DNA from: Candidatus Brocadiaceae bacterium
Lineage (GTDB): Bacteria > Planctomycetota > Brocadiia > Brocadiales > Scalinduaceae
DNA: 39,837 nucleotides
Direction: 5' to 3'
Assembly (NCBI GenBank): GCA_919901575.1
Contig: CAKKPF010000309.1
Location: forward strand, 1 to 39,837
Shown: one piece after another, positions 13,799 through 21,543 of the stretch
Layout of the letters: each line of letters begins with the position of its first letter
How positions within the stretch are numbered: the stretch's first letter is position 1
Notes under the pieces: generated by a model
What the model was told of the DNA's origin: nothing
Databases searched by the model: none
Seen by the model: only the letters and a program-made list of their open reading frames with translations
Made by a program: the position numbers and the translations under genes

Positions 13799-14512
13799 AT
13801 GAAAAAATTTATTATATCAATGCTTGTTTCATTTTTCTTCTTATTTGCTGTTGGTTGTGGAGAAGGATATGAGAATGCTGAAAGCAATAAAGATGAACAT
13901 TATAAAGGGGAACAAATGTCATATAAAGGTAACGTTAAACTATGGAATTTTGACAATAATGAAATAGGTAATATGCCTAACGGCTTTTCAAATCAAACGA
14001 CAGGTAAAGGAGACCTGGGAAAATGGGAAGTAATTAAAGATGATACGGCCCCAAGCATACCCAATGTCATTGCCCAGACATCTCAGGAATATTTCGGCTA
14101 TCATTTCAATATGATTATCAATGAGAATGAGACATATGATGACTTAGAACTGTCTGTTAAATTTAAAGGAGTTAAAGGAAAAGAAGATCAGGGAGGAGGA
14201 CCTGTTTGGCGTTATCAGGACGCCAATAATTATTATATTGCCAGGGCTAATCCCCTGGAGAATAATTTCAGGGTTTACAAGGTGGTTGATGGCAATCGCC
14301 TTCAAATGGATTCTGCCCGTCTAAAGGTAACAACTAATGAATGGCATACGATTAAAATTATAGCCCGAAATGACCACATCCAGTGCTATTACAATGGAAG
14401 ACCTTATTTAGAAGTAACAGATGATGCATTTCAAAAAGGCAAGATTGGCCTCTGGACAAAGGCTGATGCCGTGACCTATTTTGATGATCTAAAAGTCGGG
14501 CCAATAAAGTAA
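13799..14512 (+). CDS. Lipoprotein with a lamin-G/DUF1080-like domain
   Basis: The ATG at 13799 is chosen because GGAGG lies just upstream, overlapping the end of the MFS gene. The 237-aa product has a lipoprotein signal (residues 1-20, ending AVGC). The mature part is a concanavalin-like jelly roll: LWNFDNNEIGNMPNGF at the start, DDLELSVKFKGVKG, VWRYQDANNYYIARANPLEN, WHTIKIIARNDHIQCYYNGR and IGLWTKADAVTYFDDLKVG at the end. This matches DUF1080/3-keto-disaccharide-hydrolase-type domains, which bind or cleave sugars. Why it lies between an MFS and an ABC importer is unclear; it may bind the substrate or scaffold the envelope complex. Confidence 0.75.
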   Translation: MKKFIISMLVSFFFLFAVGCGEGYENAESNKDEHYKGEQMSYKGNVKLWNFDNNEIGNMPNGFSNQTTGKGDLGKWEVIKDDTAPSIPNVIAQTSQEYFGYHFNMIINENETYDDLELSVKFKGVKGKEDQGGGPVWRYQDANNYYIARANPLENNFRVYKVVDGNRLQMDSARLKVTTNEWHTIKIIARNDHIQCYYNGRPYLEVTDDAFQKGKIGLWTKADAVTYFDDLKVGPIK

Positions 14513-14568
14513 TTAGTAGGGGCATTGCCCACCTTACATAGACTTTCCTAAAAAGGAGATAGTCTACG

Positions 14569-15594
14569 ATGAAAAGTAGAGTTATATTTTATATTGTTTT
14601 TGTAGGCGTTATGTCTCTATCCTTTGCTACAGGATGTGGTCAAAAGGATACAAATGAGGTCGTGGTCTATGTCTCGGAAGATCAGGTCTTTTCTGAACCG
14701 ATATTTAGAGATTTTGAAGCTGAAACAGGCATAAAGGTAAAAGCCGTCTATGACACAGAAGAGACAAAGAGCACAGGGGTGATGAACCGCCTTATCGGAG
14801 AAATGCACAATCCTCAGGCGGATGTATATTGGGCTAATGAACCTATACGCGCCATTGTGCTAAAGCAGAAGGGAATATCCGAGCAATATTTCTCACCTAA
14901 TGCAGAAGGAATCCCTGCTAATTTTAAAGACCCGCAGGGGTATTGGACGGGTTTTTCAGCGCGTGCAAGGGTATTAATTGTAAGCGAAGAGGGTTTGATT
15001 TATCAAACCCCTACATCCATTTTTACCTATACTGATGATATATGGAAAACCAAAGGCGTCATGGCAAACCCGCTTTTTGGAACGACTACTTCCTGGATTG
15101 CTGCGCTATTTACCGTCTGGGGCGATGAGCGTGCAAGAGATTTTATGAAAAGGATGAAGGAAAATGGCACAAAGGTATCAACCAGTAATGGCGAATCAAC
15201 TATGCTTGTTGTTAATAATGAATTTCTCTTTAGCGTTGTTGACAGTGATGATGCCACTAATGCTATGAGGAATGGAAAACCTGTTTGGCAGATTTATCCT
15301 GATCAGGAGGAAGGTGAATTGGGATGTCTTGTTTTGCCTAATGCAACAGTCTTGATAAAAGGAGGTCCAAATCCTGAAAATGGCAGGAAGTTAATAGATT
15401 ATCTTTTATCTCCTCAAACAGAACGTAAATTAGCCTTTGCTGATTGCGCGCAGATTCCATTGCATAAGGGAGTTGAAACACCAAATGATGTTATAACGAT
15501 TGGGAAGCTTAAACTTATGAAAGTGGATTTTGAGGCTGTAGCAAGGAAACTTCAAGAGATACAACCATATCTTAAAGAGTGGGTTGGTTACTAA
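14569..15594 (+). CDS. ABC importer substrate-binding lipoprotein (COG1840 fold)
   Basis: A 341-aa lipoprotein (signal ending ATGC) with the type 2 periplasmic binding fold of FbpA/AfuA-like proteins: VVVYVSEDQVFSEPIFRDFE at the start, ADVYWANEP, then NPLFGTTTSWIAALFTVWG. The iron-binding Tyr-Tyr pair of FbpA is missing; at that place the protein has VVDSDDATNAMRNGKPVWQI, followed by GCLVLPNATVLIKGGPNPEN and LLSPQTERKLA. That D-D-A pattern marks a separate subgroup whose ligand I do not know. A 20-bp palindrome at 14991-15010 encodes part of a surface loop. The gene is followed by its permease and ATPase. Confidence 0.85.
   Translation: MKSRVIFYIVFVGVMSLSFATGCGQKDTNEVVVYVSEDQVFSEPIFRDFEAETGIKVKAVYDTEETKSTGVMNRLIGEMHNPQADVYWANEPIRAIVLKQKGISEQYFSPNAEGIPANFKDPQGYWTGFSARARVLIVSEEGLIYQTPTSIFTYTDDIWKTKGVMANPLFGTTTSWIAALFTVWGDERARDFMKRMKENGTKVSTSNGESTMLVVNNEFLFSVVDSDDATNAMRNGKPVWQIYPDQEEGELGCLVLPNATVLIKGGPNPENGRKLIDYLLSPQTERKLAFADCAQIPLHKGVETPNDVITIGKLKLMKVDFEAVARKLQEIQPYLKEWVGY
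14991..15010. repeat. Perfect 20-bp palindrome inside the binding-protein gene
   Basis: GGGTTTGAT-TT-ATCAAACCC, followed by CCTACA, encodes GLIYQTP in a loop of the binding protein. The same kind of palindrome next to CCCTAC is a familiar dispersed repeat. The frame is kept. Confidence 0.6.
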
Positions 15595-15636
15595 TGATGA
15601 TTTGGGATTGTAGATTCTGATTATGGAAAGTGAATA

Positions 15637-17235
15637 ATGGCAAAAAGGCTTACGCTATATATTACGATATTTTTATTAATAGGAATAGGCCTTGCTCCCG
15701 TTATCTCCATATTTATTAAGTCCCTATTTGTTGATGGAGAATTCTCACTACAGAATTATGGGACATTGTTTCAGTCAGATAGAGAATGGAGACTATTATT
15801 TAACAGCCTTACACTGGCAGGCGCAACAACACTTATAACACTGTTATTGGGAGTACCTCTTGGAATGCTCTTTACAAAGACAGACCTTCCACTTAAGAGG
15901 CTCTTTGCGATACTTTTTGTGATTCCACTCATTATTCCATCATATATCCTGGCGATTGCTTGGTTCTACTGTCTGGGTCGGTCTGGGATTGTGGCAATAA
16001 TATTTAATGTAGATTTTGGTATTATTACTTCAAATCTTCTTTTCGGTTTTGCAGGCACACTTTTTGTAATGGTGTCAGCGCTTCTCCCAATTGTAATCAT
16101 CCTGACCATGACTTATTTACGTATGGTTAATCCAAACCTGGAAGAGGCGGCAAGGCTTCATTGCTCGTGGACTATGGTCTTGAGAAAGATAACCATTCCA
16201 CTCATATATCCCGGTATTGCGCTGGCAGCCCTTATTGTCTTTATCCTTACACTTGGCGAATTTGGTGTGCCATCTTCGCTGCGTTTTGATGTCTATTCCG
16301 TTGAATCATTTACCCGGTTTTCGGCATTTTATGATTTTAATACAGCTACAACCGCGGCAATGCCCCTGGGGATAATTACGTTTATTGTTTTAATTGTAGA
16401 AAGACTTTTTTTGCGTAAGAAGACGTTTATTTTCAGGGCAGCGGGATCAGAAAAAACAATGGTAATGGCACCTCTTGGAAGGACGAAACCATTCTTCATG
16501 GCCGCTGTAAGTATACTTGTTTTTATCCTGGTTATAGTTCCCTTAGGCGTATTGTTGTATAAATCTGTCTCTTTTTCGGCGTATGCTGAGGCGTTTATTC
16601 GTTCAATAGGTAGTATTATGAGGAGTTTGGTTTATGCCTCAGTTGGCGCTACATGCCTCGTCGTATTTGGGTTTTTTCTTGGCTATCTTCTTGAACGTAG
16701 GGCACTTAAATTTTCCTTTGCCGCTGACTCAATAGCCATATTCCTGTTTGCCTTACCAGGCACAGTAATCGGTATTGGACTAATTAGTTTATGGAATACG
16801 CCAGGGACAAATTTTATATATGCATCGATGGGCATAATCATATTTGGTTATATTGCTCAATACACAGCTTTGGGAGAAAGGGTTTTGGCCGCAACATTCT
16901 CTCATCTGCCACATTCAATGGAAGAGGCGGGACAAATTGCTGGTGCAGATTGGTTCCGAAGGTTATTCAAAATCCTGATTCCGCTGGCAAAAAGGGGCAT
17001 GGCTGCTGCATGGCTTATCTGCTTTATCTTCTGTTTAAGGGATATTGGTATCACCATGATGGTTTACCCTCCTGCTCACGATACACTCCCGGTGCGCATC
17101 TTCACCCTTATGGCAAACAGCCCTGATGATCTTATCTCAGCCTTGTGTGTGATTATGATTATAATAACACTTTTACCTCTTTTTGGACTGTGGTTGGCAA
17201 ATAAATGTGCGAAGAAAGCATCTACGCTAGGATAA
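15637..17235 (+). CDS. ABC importer permease, fused double domain (FbpB type)
   Basis: A 532-aa inner-membrane protein with about twelve helices in two homologous halves, as in FbpB/AfuB permeases. Each half carries an EAA loop that docks the ATPase: EEAARLHCSWTMVLRKITIP near residue 170 and EEAGQIAGADWFRRLFKILI near residue 430. The gene begins 42 bp after the binding-protein gene and ends one base before the ATPase gene. Length is typical for the fused class. The substrate follows the binding protein and is therefore open. Confidence 0.9.
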   Translation: MAKRLTLYITIFLLIGIGLAPVISIFIKSLFVDGEFSLQNYGTLFQSDREWRLLFNSLTLAGATTLITLLLGVPLGMLFTKTDLPLKRLFAILFVIPLIIPSYILAIAWFYCLGRSGIVAIIFNVDFGIITSNLLFGFAGTLFVMVSALLPIVIILTMTYLRMVNPNLEEAARLHCSWTMVLRKITIPLIYPGIALAALIVFILTLGEFGVPSSLRFDVYSVESFTRFSAFYDFNTATTAAMPLGIITFIVLIVERLFLRKKTFIFRAAGSEKTMVMAPLGRTKPFFMAAVSILVFILVIVPLGVLLYKSVSFSAYAEAFIRSIGSIMRSLVYASVGATCLVVFGFFLGYLLERRALKFSFAADSIAIFLFALPGTVIGIGLISLWNTPGTNFIYASMGIIIFGYIAQYTALGERVLAATFSHLPHSMEEAGQIAGADWFRRLFKILIPLAKRGMAAAWLICFIFCLRDIGITMMVYPPAHDTLPVRIFTLMANSPDDLISALCVIMIIITLLPLFGLWLANKCAKKASTLG

Positions 17236-17236
17236 T

Positions 17237-17947
17237 ATGATGATAATTAAGATTGACAATGTCTATAAATCATACAATAAGAATTTAGTAATTAAGGGAA
17301 TCTCGATTGATATTGAGAAGGGAGAAAGGATCGTAATTCTAGGGCCGTCCGGGTGTGGCAAGACGACGCTTTTGAGGATGATAGCTGGATTCATTCATCC
17401 AGATAAAGGTAAACTCATTATAGATGGCCGCATTGTGGCGGATAATGGAAAATGTATCATTGAGCCAGAAAACAGACATGTAGGTATGGTATTTCAAGAC
17501 CTCGCTCTCTGGCCGCATATGTCCAGTTATAAAAATCTTGAATTTGGATTGAAGGCAAAGAATATCCCAAAAATGGAAAGGAGAAAACGCATTGATGAGA
17601 TATTCGAAAAGGTACAAATGGACCGGTTTAAGAATGTACATCCTGGAGAACTCTCCGGTGGCCAACAACAGAGGATAGCCCTTGCCCGTGCCCTCGTCAT
17701 GCGCCCAACGATACTTTTGATGGATGAACCATTATCAAGTCTTGATACCGATCTTAGTCTAATATTAAGGAAGGAAATATTAAAGTTACAGGAAGAATTT
17801 GCCATTACCTTGATTTATGTAACACATGACAGAGAAGAGGCATTTTCTTTGGCTACAAGAATAGTGGTTATGGATAGCGGCATGATTCAAAAGACAGGAA
17901 CGGTTAAAGAAATATCAGAGTACATATATAATGCAAGTCATAAATAG
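17237..17947 (+). CDS. ABC importer ATP-binding protein
   Basis: A 236-aa ATPase with Walker A GPSGCGKTT (about residues 36-44), Q-loop VFQDLALWPHM, signature LSGGQQQRIALARAL, Walker B ILLMDEPLSSLD and switch His in YVTHDREEA. It is shorter than FbpC (about 350 residues) because the C-terminal regulatory TOBE-like domain is absent, so allosteric control by that domain is not expected. It starts one base after the permease stop and overlaps the next gene's open frame by 17 bases. Confidence 0.92.
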   Translation: MMIIKIDNVYKSYNKNLVIKGISIDIEKGERIVILGPSGCGKTTLLRMIAGFIHPDKGKLIIDGRIVADNGKCIIEPENRHVGMVFQDLALWPHMSSYKNLEFGLKAKNIPKMERRKRIDEIFEKVQMDRFKNVHPGELSGGQQQRIALARALVMRPTILLMDEPLSSLDTDLSLILRKEILKLQEEFAITLIYVTHDREEAFSLATRIVVMDSGMIQKTGTVKEISEYIYNASHK

Positions 17948-18749
17948 TATGAGTTCCTTTAGGATTATAATTGTATATTTCTTGTTCCATATAATATGTA
18001 TTAATAATGCATTTGCACTGCGTCCATTTGTAACAACTGATGCTGATGTTGTGGAAAAGGGAAAGATAGAGTTGGAATTTGGCTATTTCGGGATAAAGGA
18101 AGAGAGAAATCCCAGCAGAGATGAACTCACAATTGAATTTCCTGATATACGCTTCAACTATGGTTTGTTGTGGGATATAGAGTTAGTCTTAGAAACCGTG
18201 GGGGAATTTATAGACGACAGGCAAAAAGGGAGTTTTGAACTTAGAGAACAACAGTTTTTGGACACAGCAGTATTTTTAAAAAAAGTCTGGTATTGGGGAG
18301 AAGGGCTTGTACCAAATATTGCAACCGAAACAGGAGTACTCTTTCCTACAGAAAAAGGGGGCGAAAGGATTGATTTTGAGGGGACATTTATCTTAACGTG
18401 GGAGTTAAAGGCCTTAACATTTCACACCACTATAGGAGGCGCTACAGAGAGGAAGAGGAGGGTAAAGAAGCTCGGAGATGAAGAATATGAAGTGGAAGAA
18501 ACGAGAGGGGTTTTTATATATGGAAGTATAGTTGATTACGAAGTTAGCAAGACAAAGGGGATTCATCTCGTATCTGAATACAGCCTGGAGAAGGTGGAGA
18601 AGCAAAACATCGAACATCAGGTATTAGGCGGGATTGTGTGGGAGAGTCCATGGAATATGGAGTTTGACGCTGCTACATTCTGGGGACTTAACAGTGATAG
18701 TATCGACTGGGGAATGACAACAGGTGTGACTATATTTATTGGAAAATGA
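17931..18749 (+). CDS. Probable outer-membrane beta-barrel protein
   Basis: A 272-aa protein with a signal peptide ending near residue 29 (NNAFALRPF) and then amphipathic strands. ALRPFVTTDADVVEKGKIEL is typical of transporter-like barrels of the Phenol_MetA_deg type, and the end (IDWGMTTGVTIFIGK) is strand-like. A second possible start is the ATG at 17949, two bases after the ATPase stop; neither has a strong ribosome binding site. The stop overlaps the next gene as ATGA. In the block it could give the substrate of the ABC importer a way through the outer membrane. Confidence 0.6.
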   Translation: MQVINSMSSFRIIIVYFLFHIICINNAFALRPFVTTDADVVEKGKIELEFGYFGIKEERNPSRDELTIEFPDIRFNYGLLWDIELVLETVGEFIDDRQKGSFELREQQFLDTAVFLKKVWYWGEGLVPNIATETGVLFPTEKGGERIDFEGTFILTWELKALTFHTTIGGATERKRRVKKLGDEEYEVEETRGVFIYGSIVDYEVSKTKGIHLVSEYSLEKVEKQNIEHQVLGGIVWESPWNMEFDAATFWGLNSDSIDWGMTTGVTIFIGK

Positions 18750-19078
18750 AGTTTTTTAATCATAACATAACTGTTTTTCTGTTGCTTATTCAACAAATCC
18801 TTTCCGGCTGTGCAATAATGACTTCAAAGGATTCTTACAATGAAGATGCAAGATTAAATGATCGATACATTTTTCAGGTCAAATGTTCTAAATGTCATGA
18901 GTTGCCGGATATTAAGGCTTACCCTTATTCTCCAGATGATTGGGCAAAAATAGTCGACACTATGCTCGAAGCAAAAGAAGCTGGGCAATATATACCAATT
19001 GAAGAGGCAGAAAAAATAAAAAGTTACCTGAGGATGCATTCTGTTTCAGGTTATAAACCATTGCTAAATGAAGAATGA
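18746..19078 (+). CDS. Lipoprotein with one c-type haem site
   Basis: A 110-aa protein with a lipoprotein signal (LSGC, Cys at about residue 22). A single haem-binding motif CSKCH (about residues 47-51) is followed by PYSPDDWAKIVDTMLEAK, the usual continuation in small class I-like cytochromes, with Met53 of that stretch as possible axial ligand. It would be an envelope-anchored electron carrier or redox sensor. It is coupled to the barrel gene by a 4-base overlap. A haem protein in a ChrB-linked block raises the possibility of a redox step on the transported oxyanion; this is inference. Confidence 0.75.
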   Translation: MKFFNHNITVFLLLIQQILSGCAIMTSKDSYNEDARLNDRYIFQVKCSKCHELPDIKAYPYSPDDWAKIVDTMLEAKEAGQYIPIEEAEKIKSYLRMHSVSGYKPLLNEE

Positions 19079-19125
19079 AAAATGTAAATATAGATAAGAA
19101 GATTTATTAAAAGGAGATATGTAAA

Positions 19126-20220
19126 ATGGAAGAAGAAACAGTAAAAAATTTAATTTCTAAAAGAAAAGGAGGATTAAATCGAAGGGATTTTATGAAAGGT
19201 GGTCTAGCTATTGGCAAAGCTGTGTTCATAGGTGGGGTATTGATTGGGAATTTCACTGGATGTAGCACTACTTCAAAACAAGTTAAAAAAACAAAGGTTA
19301 GAAAGGATGCCTCTATCAAGTTTGCCCATGTAACAGACACCCATGTTACGTTTACCGGCAAGAATGGGACTTCCCTCTTTGAAGAAAGTTTTAATATTTT
19401 CAGGGATATCATAGACCAGATAAACGAAATGGGTGATGTGGACTTCGTACTCTTTGGCGGCGATAATATCAATAATACAGACCCAGGCACAAAAGGTTTT
19501 GATGAATTTATGAGCATTATGTCAAGTGTTAAGATTCCTTACTTTCTCCAATTTGGTAATCGAGAGTCATCTCCTATTCCCCCCGAAGTAGCACTGTCAA
19601 AGGAACAATATGCTATAAAAACAAAGGGTCATGGACTTGATACCGGTCATTATTGGTGGAGCATTTCGCCAGTGCAGGGTTTGAGAATATTGGGATTGGA
19701 TACCTCAATAAGCGATCATGATAATGGTGATATCCCTCAAACAGAACTCAAATGGATTAAAGAAGAAATTACTAAATATCCACACGACATGATTGTCACA
19801 CTCAGTCATCATCTCTTCCTTCCTACATGGGAAAACAGGGATATGCCAAAGTGGAAGAAGAAATATCTCCTGGAGAACTATCAGGAAGTCAATACGATTC
19901 TTGAAGATGCGCCTCAGGTCAAGATGTGTTTAACAGGACATCATCACGTATCAAAGATTCAAACAGTTAATGGACTTCATTATATCGCATCCCCGGCAAC
20001 TGTTCAGTATCCACATGCTTTCAGGACAGTCAAAATTAACAGAAAAGAAGCAAGACTTCAGTTCCATCAGGTCAGAGATCAAAGGATAATTGAATTAGGA
20101 AAGAAATTCTTATTAACAAGCAAAAATGCCGAAGAATATGCAGGCGGCAGACAAGAAGACATTCTGGCCTACTGTCATGGCAGCAAACTTGATAATAATG
20201 TTACTCTCAAACTTAGATAA
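19126..20220 (+). CDS. Tat-exported metallophosphoesterase lipoprotein
   Basis: A 364-aa protein with a twin-arginine signal (NRRDFMKGG, residues 18-26) and a cysteine in FTGC at 46, so probably a Tat-exported lipoprotein. The calcineurin-like core motifs are visible: HVTDTHV (residues 68-74), FGGDNINN (110-117), GNRES (144-148), LSHHLF and TGHHHVSK. The third motif is normally GNH(D/E); here His is replaced by Arg, which may alter the catalytic acid. The two-metal ligands otherwise look intact. It is the last gene of the plus-strand block, 47 bp after the haem lipoprotein. The substrate is unknown; phosphate esters or cyclic nucleotides are usual for the family. Confidence 0.82.
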   Translation: MEEETVKNLISKRKGGLNRRDFMKGGLAIGKAVFIGGVLIGNFTGCSTTSKQVKKTKVRKDASIKFAHVTDTHVTFTGKNGTSLFEESFNIFRDIIDQINEMGDVDFVLFGGDNINNTDPGTKGFDEFMSIMSSVKIPYFLQFGNRESSPIPPEVALSKEQYAIKTKGHGLDTGHYWWSISPVQGLRILGLDTSISDHDNGDIPQTELKWIKEEITKYPHDMIVTLSHHLFLPTWENRDMPKWKKKYLLENYQEVNTILEDAPQVKMCLTGHHHVSKIQTVNGLHYIASPATVQYPHAFRTVKINRKEARLQFHQVRDQRIIELGKKFLLTSKNAEEYAGGRQEDILAYCHGSKLDNNVTLKLR

Positions 20221-20343
20221 GAAGCTTCAAAATGAGATTAGCAATATGTCTTTTCCGTGTTCCACACCATCTTTAATAGCGTATTCATCATACCTCTTTT
20301 TCTAAAGTAAAAGTTTGTTCTTCAAAGTTCCCGATACATTGGA

Positions 20344-21543
20344 TTAATGTCCGTGCCCATCTTCTTCTCCGGAAACTTTCATCTTTGATAGTAATGAATA
20401 AGCGCCCTTCAGGACGATTTGGTTTGCATTTATATCAAAGGTAACCGGCAAGGCAACTTCAGCATAAAGACCTTCTGTAATTCCTTTCTGAATTTCTATC
20501 ATTTCGAAACTGTTCACTTCCTGATTATTTTCGACCATTTTCTCTTTAAGAATATAAATGTAGTGTTTACCTCCTGACTGAACTATGGCTTGTTCGGGTA
20601 AGGCATTCACCGGATTATCAGCGATTTCTATAAAGGCTTTTACAAACATACCGGGCAAAAATTGCTCGTCTTCTTTGTCTAAATGCCCATGGACTTTTAC
20701 TGTGCGGTCGCCACCAATTGACCTGCCAATAAGATAAACAAATGCCCGTATTTCTTTGTCATCTTCATTAGGAAGCGTAAATCTTATTCGTTGTCCTTCT
20801 TTTATTTTACTGATATCTTTTTCAAATACCGTTAATTCAACGTGCAGGTGTTTGGTATTTACTATCTCGAACATGACGTCTGCCGGATTTACATATTTGC
20901 CAATGTTTACATTTACTTTAGAAACGTAACCGTTAATCGGAGAATGGATAGTAACCGTCCGGCTGATTTCTTCACTTTTTTCCAGTTGCTCAGCATTAAT
21001 TCCAATTAATGCGAGTTTTTCCTCTAAAGCACTTACTCCGGCCTTCATGCTTTTGTAATCAGCCGTAGTCTGTTGGAAGATTTTAGCAGAACTCACATTT
21101 TTTTCCTGTAATCCCTTCTGCCGCTTATATTCCAGTTCTAAATAAACCAGTTTGCTTTTGCTTTCTAAATAATCCTGTTGTAATTGAATGTAATCAGGAT
21201 GTTCCATTACAACAATTGCGTCTCCTTTCGTTACCCGGCTGCCATGCAGCAAATTAGTGCTTTTTACAAAACCGCCCAGTACGGCGCATATGCTAACTAA
21301 ACTCTGGGGCGGCGCCTCTATCACACCATTTACTTTAATTATGCTGCTCAGATTCTTTTGCTCTACCTTTCCCAGTTCAATACCGGCAACTTTATATTGT
21401 GTTGCGCTCAATTCAACCGTATTTTCATTCTCATCATGTTGATGTTCTTCGACCTCTATTGTTGCAGTCTGTTTATTACAACCAGAAAATAATAAGTTGT
21501 TTAAAACAATTATTATTAAACAGATTTTTATTTTAACTTTCAT
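20344..21543 (-). CDS. RND efflux periplasmic adaptor (CzcB type)
   Basis: A 399-aa membrane-fusion lipoprotein (LLFSGC, Cys at 22) with a His-rich stretch after the signal (HQHDENEN) and a His-rich end (GEEDGHGH), both typical of metal adaptors. The order is beta-barrel/lipoyl half (VSICAVLGGFVKSTNLLHGS), helical hairpin (LQQDYLESKSKLVYLELEYK) and second lipoyl half (TIHSPINGYVSKVNVNIGKY). It overlaps the czcA stop as ATGA, so pump and adaptor are translated together, with the pump first. Wording and gene order resemble Bacteroidota CzcA-CzcB pairs, which suggests transfer. No separate outer-membrane channel follows. Confidence 0.88.
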   Translation of the reverse strand: MKVKIKICLIIIVLNNLLFSGCNKQTATIEVEEHQHDENENTVELSATQYKVAGIELGKVEQKNLSSIIKVNGVIEAPPQSLVSICAVLGGFVKSTNLLHGSRVTKGDAIVVMEHPDYIQLQQDYLESKSKLVYLELEYKRQKGLQEKNVSSAKIFQQTTADYKSMKAGVSALEEKLALIGINAEQLEKSEEISRTVTIHSPINGYVSKVNVNIGKYVNPADVMFEIVNTKHLHVELTVFEKDISKIKEGQRIRFTLPNEDDKEIRAFVYLIGRSIGGDRTVKVHGHLDKEDEQFLPGMFVKAFIEIADNPVNALPEQAIVQSGGKHYIYILKEKMVENNQEVNSFEMIEIQKGITEGLYAEVALPVTFDINANQIVLKGAYSLLSKMKVSGEEDGHGH

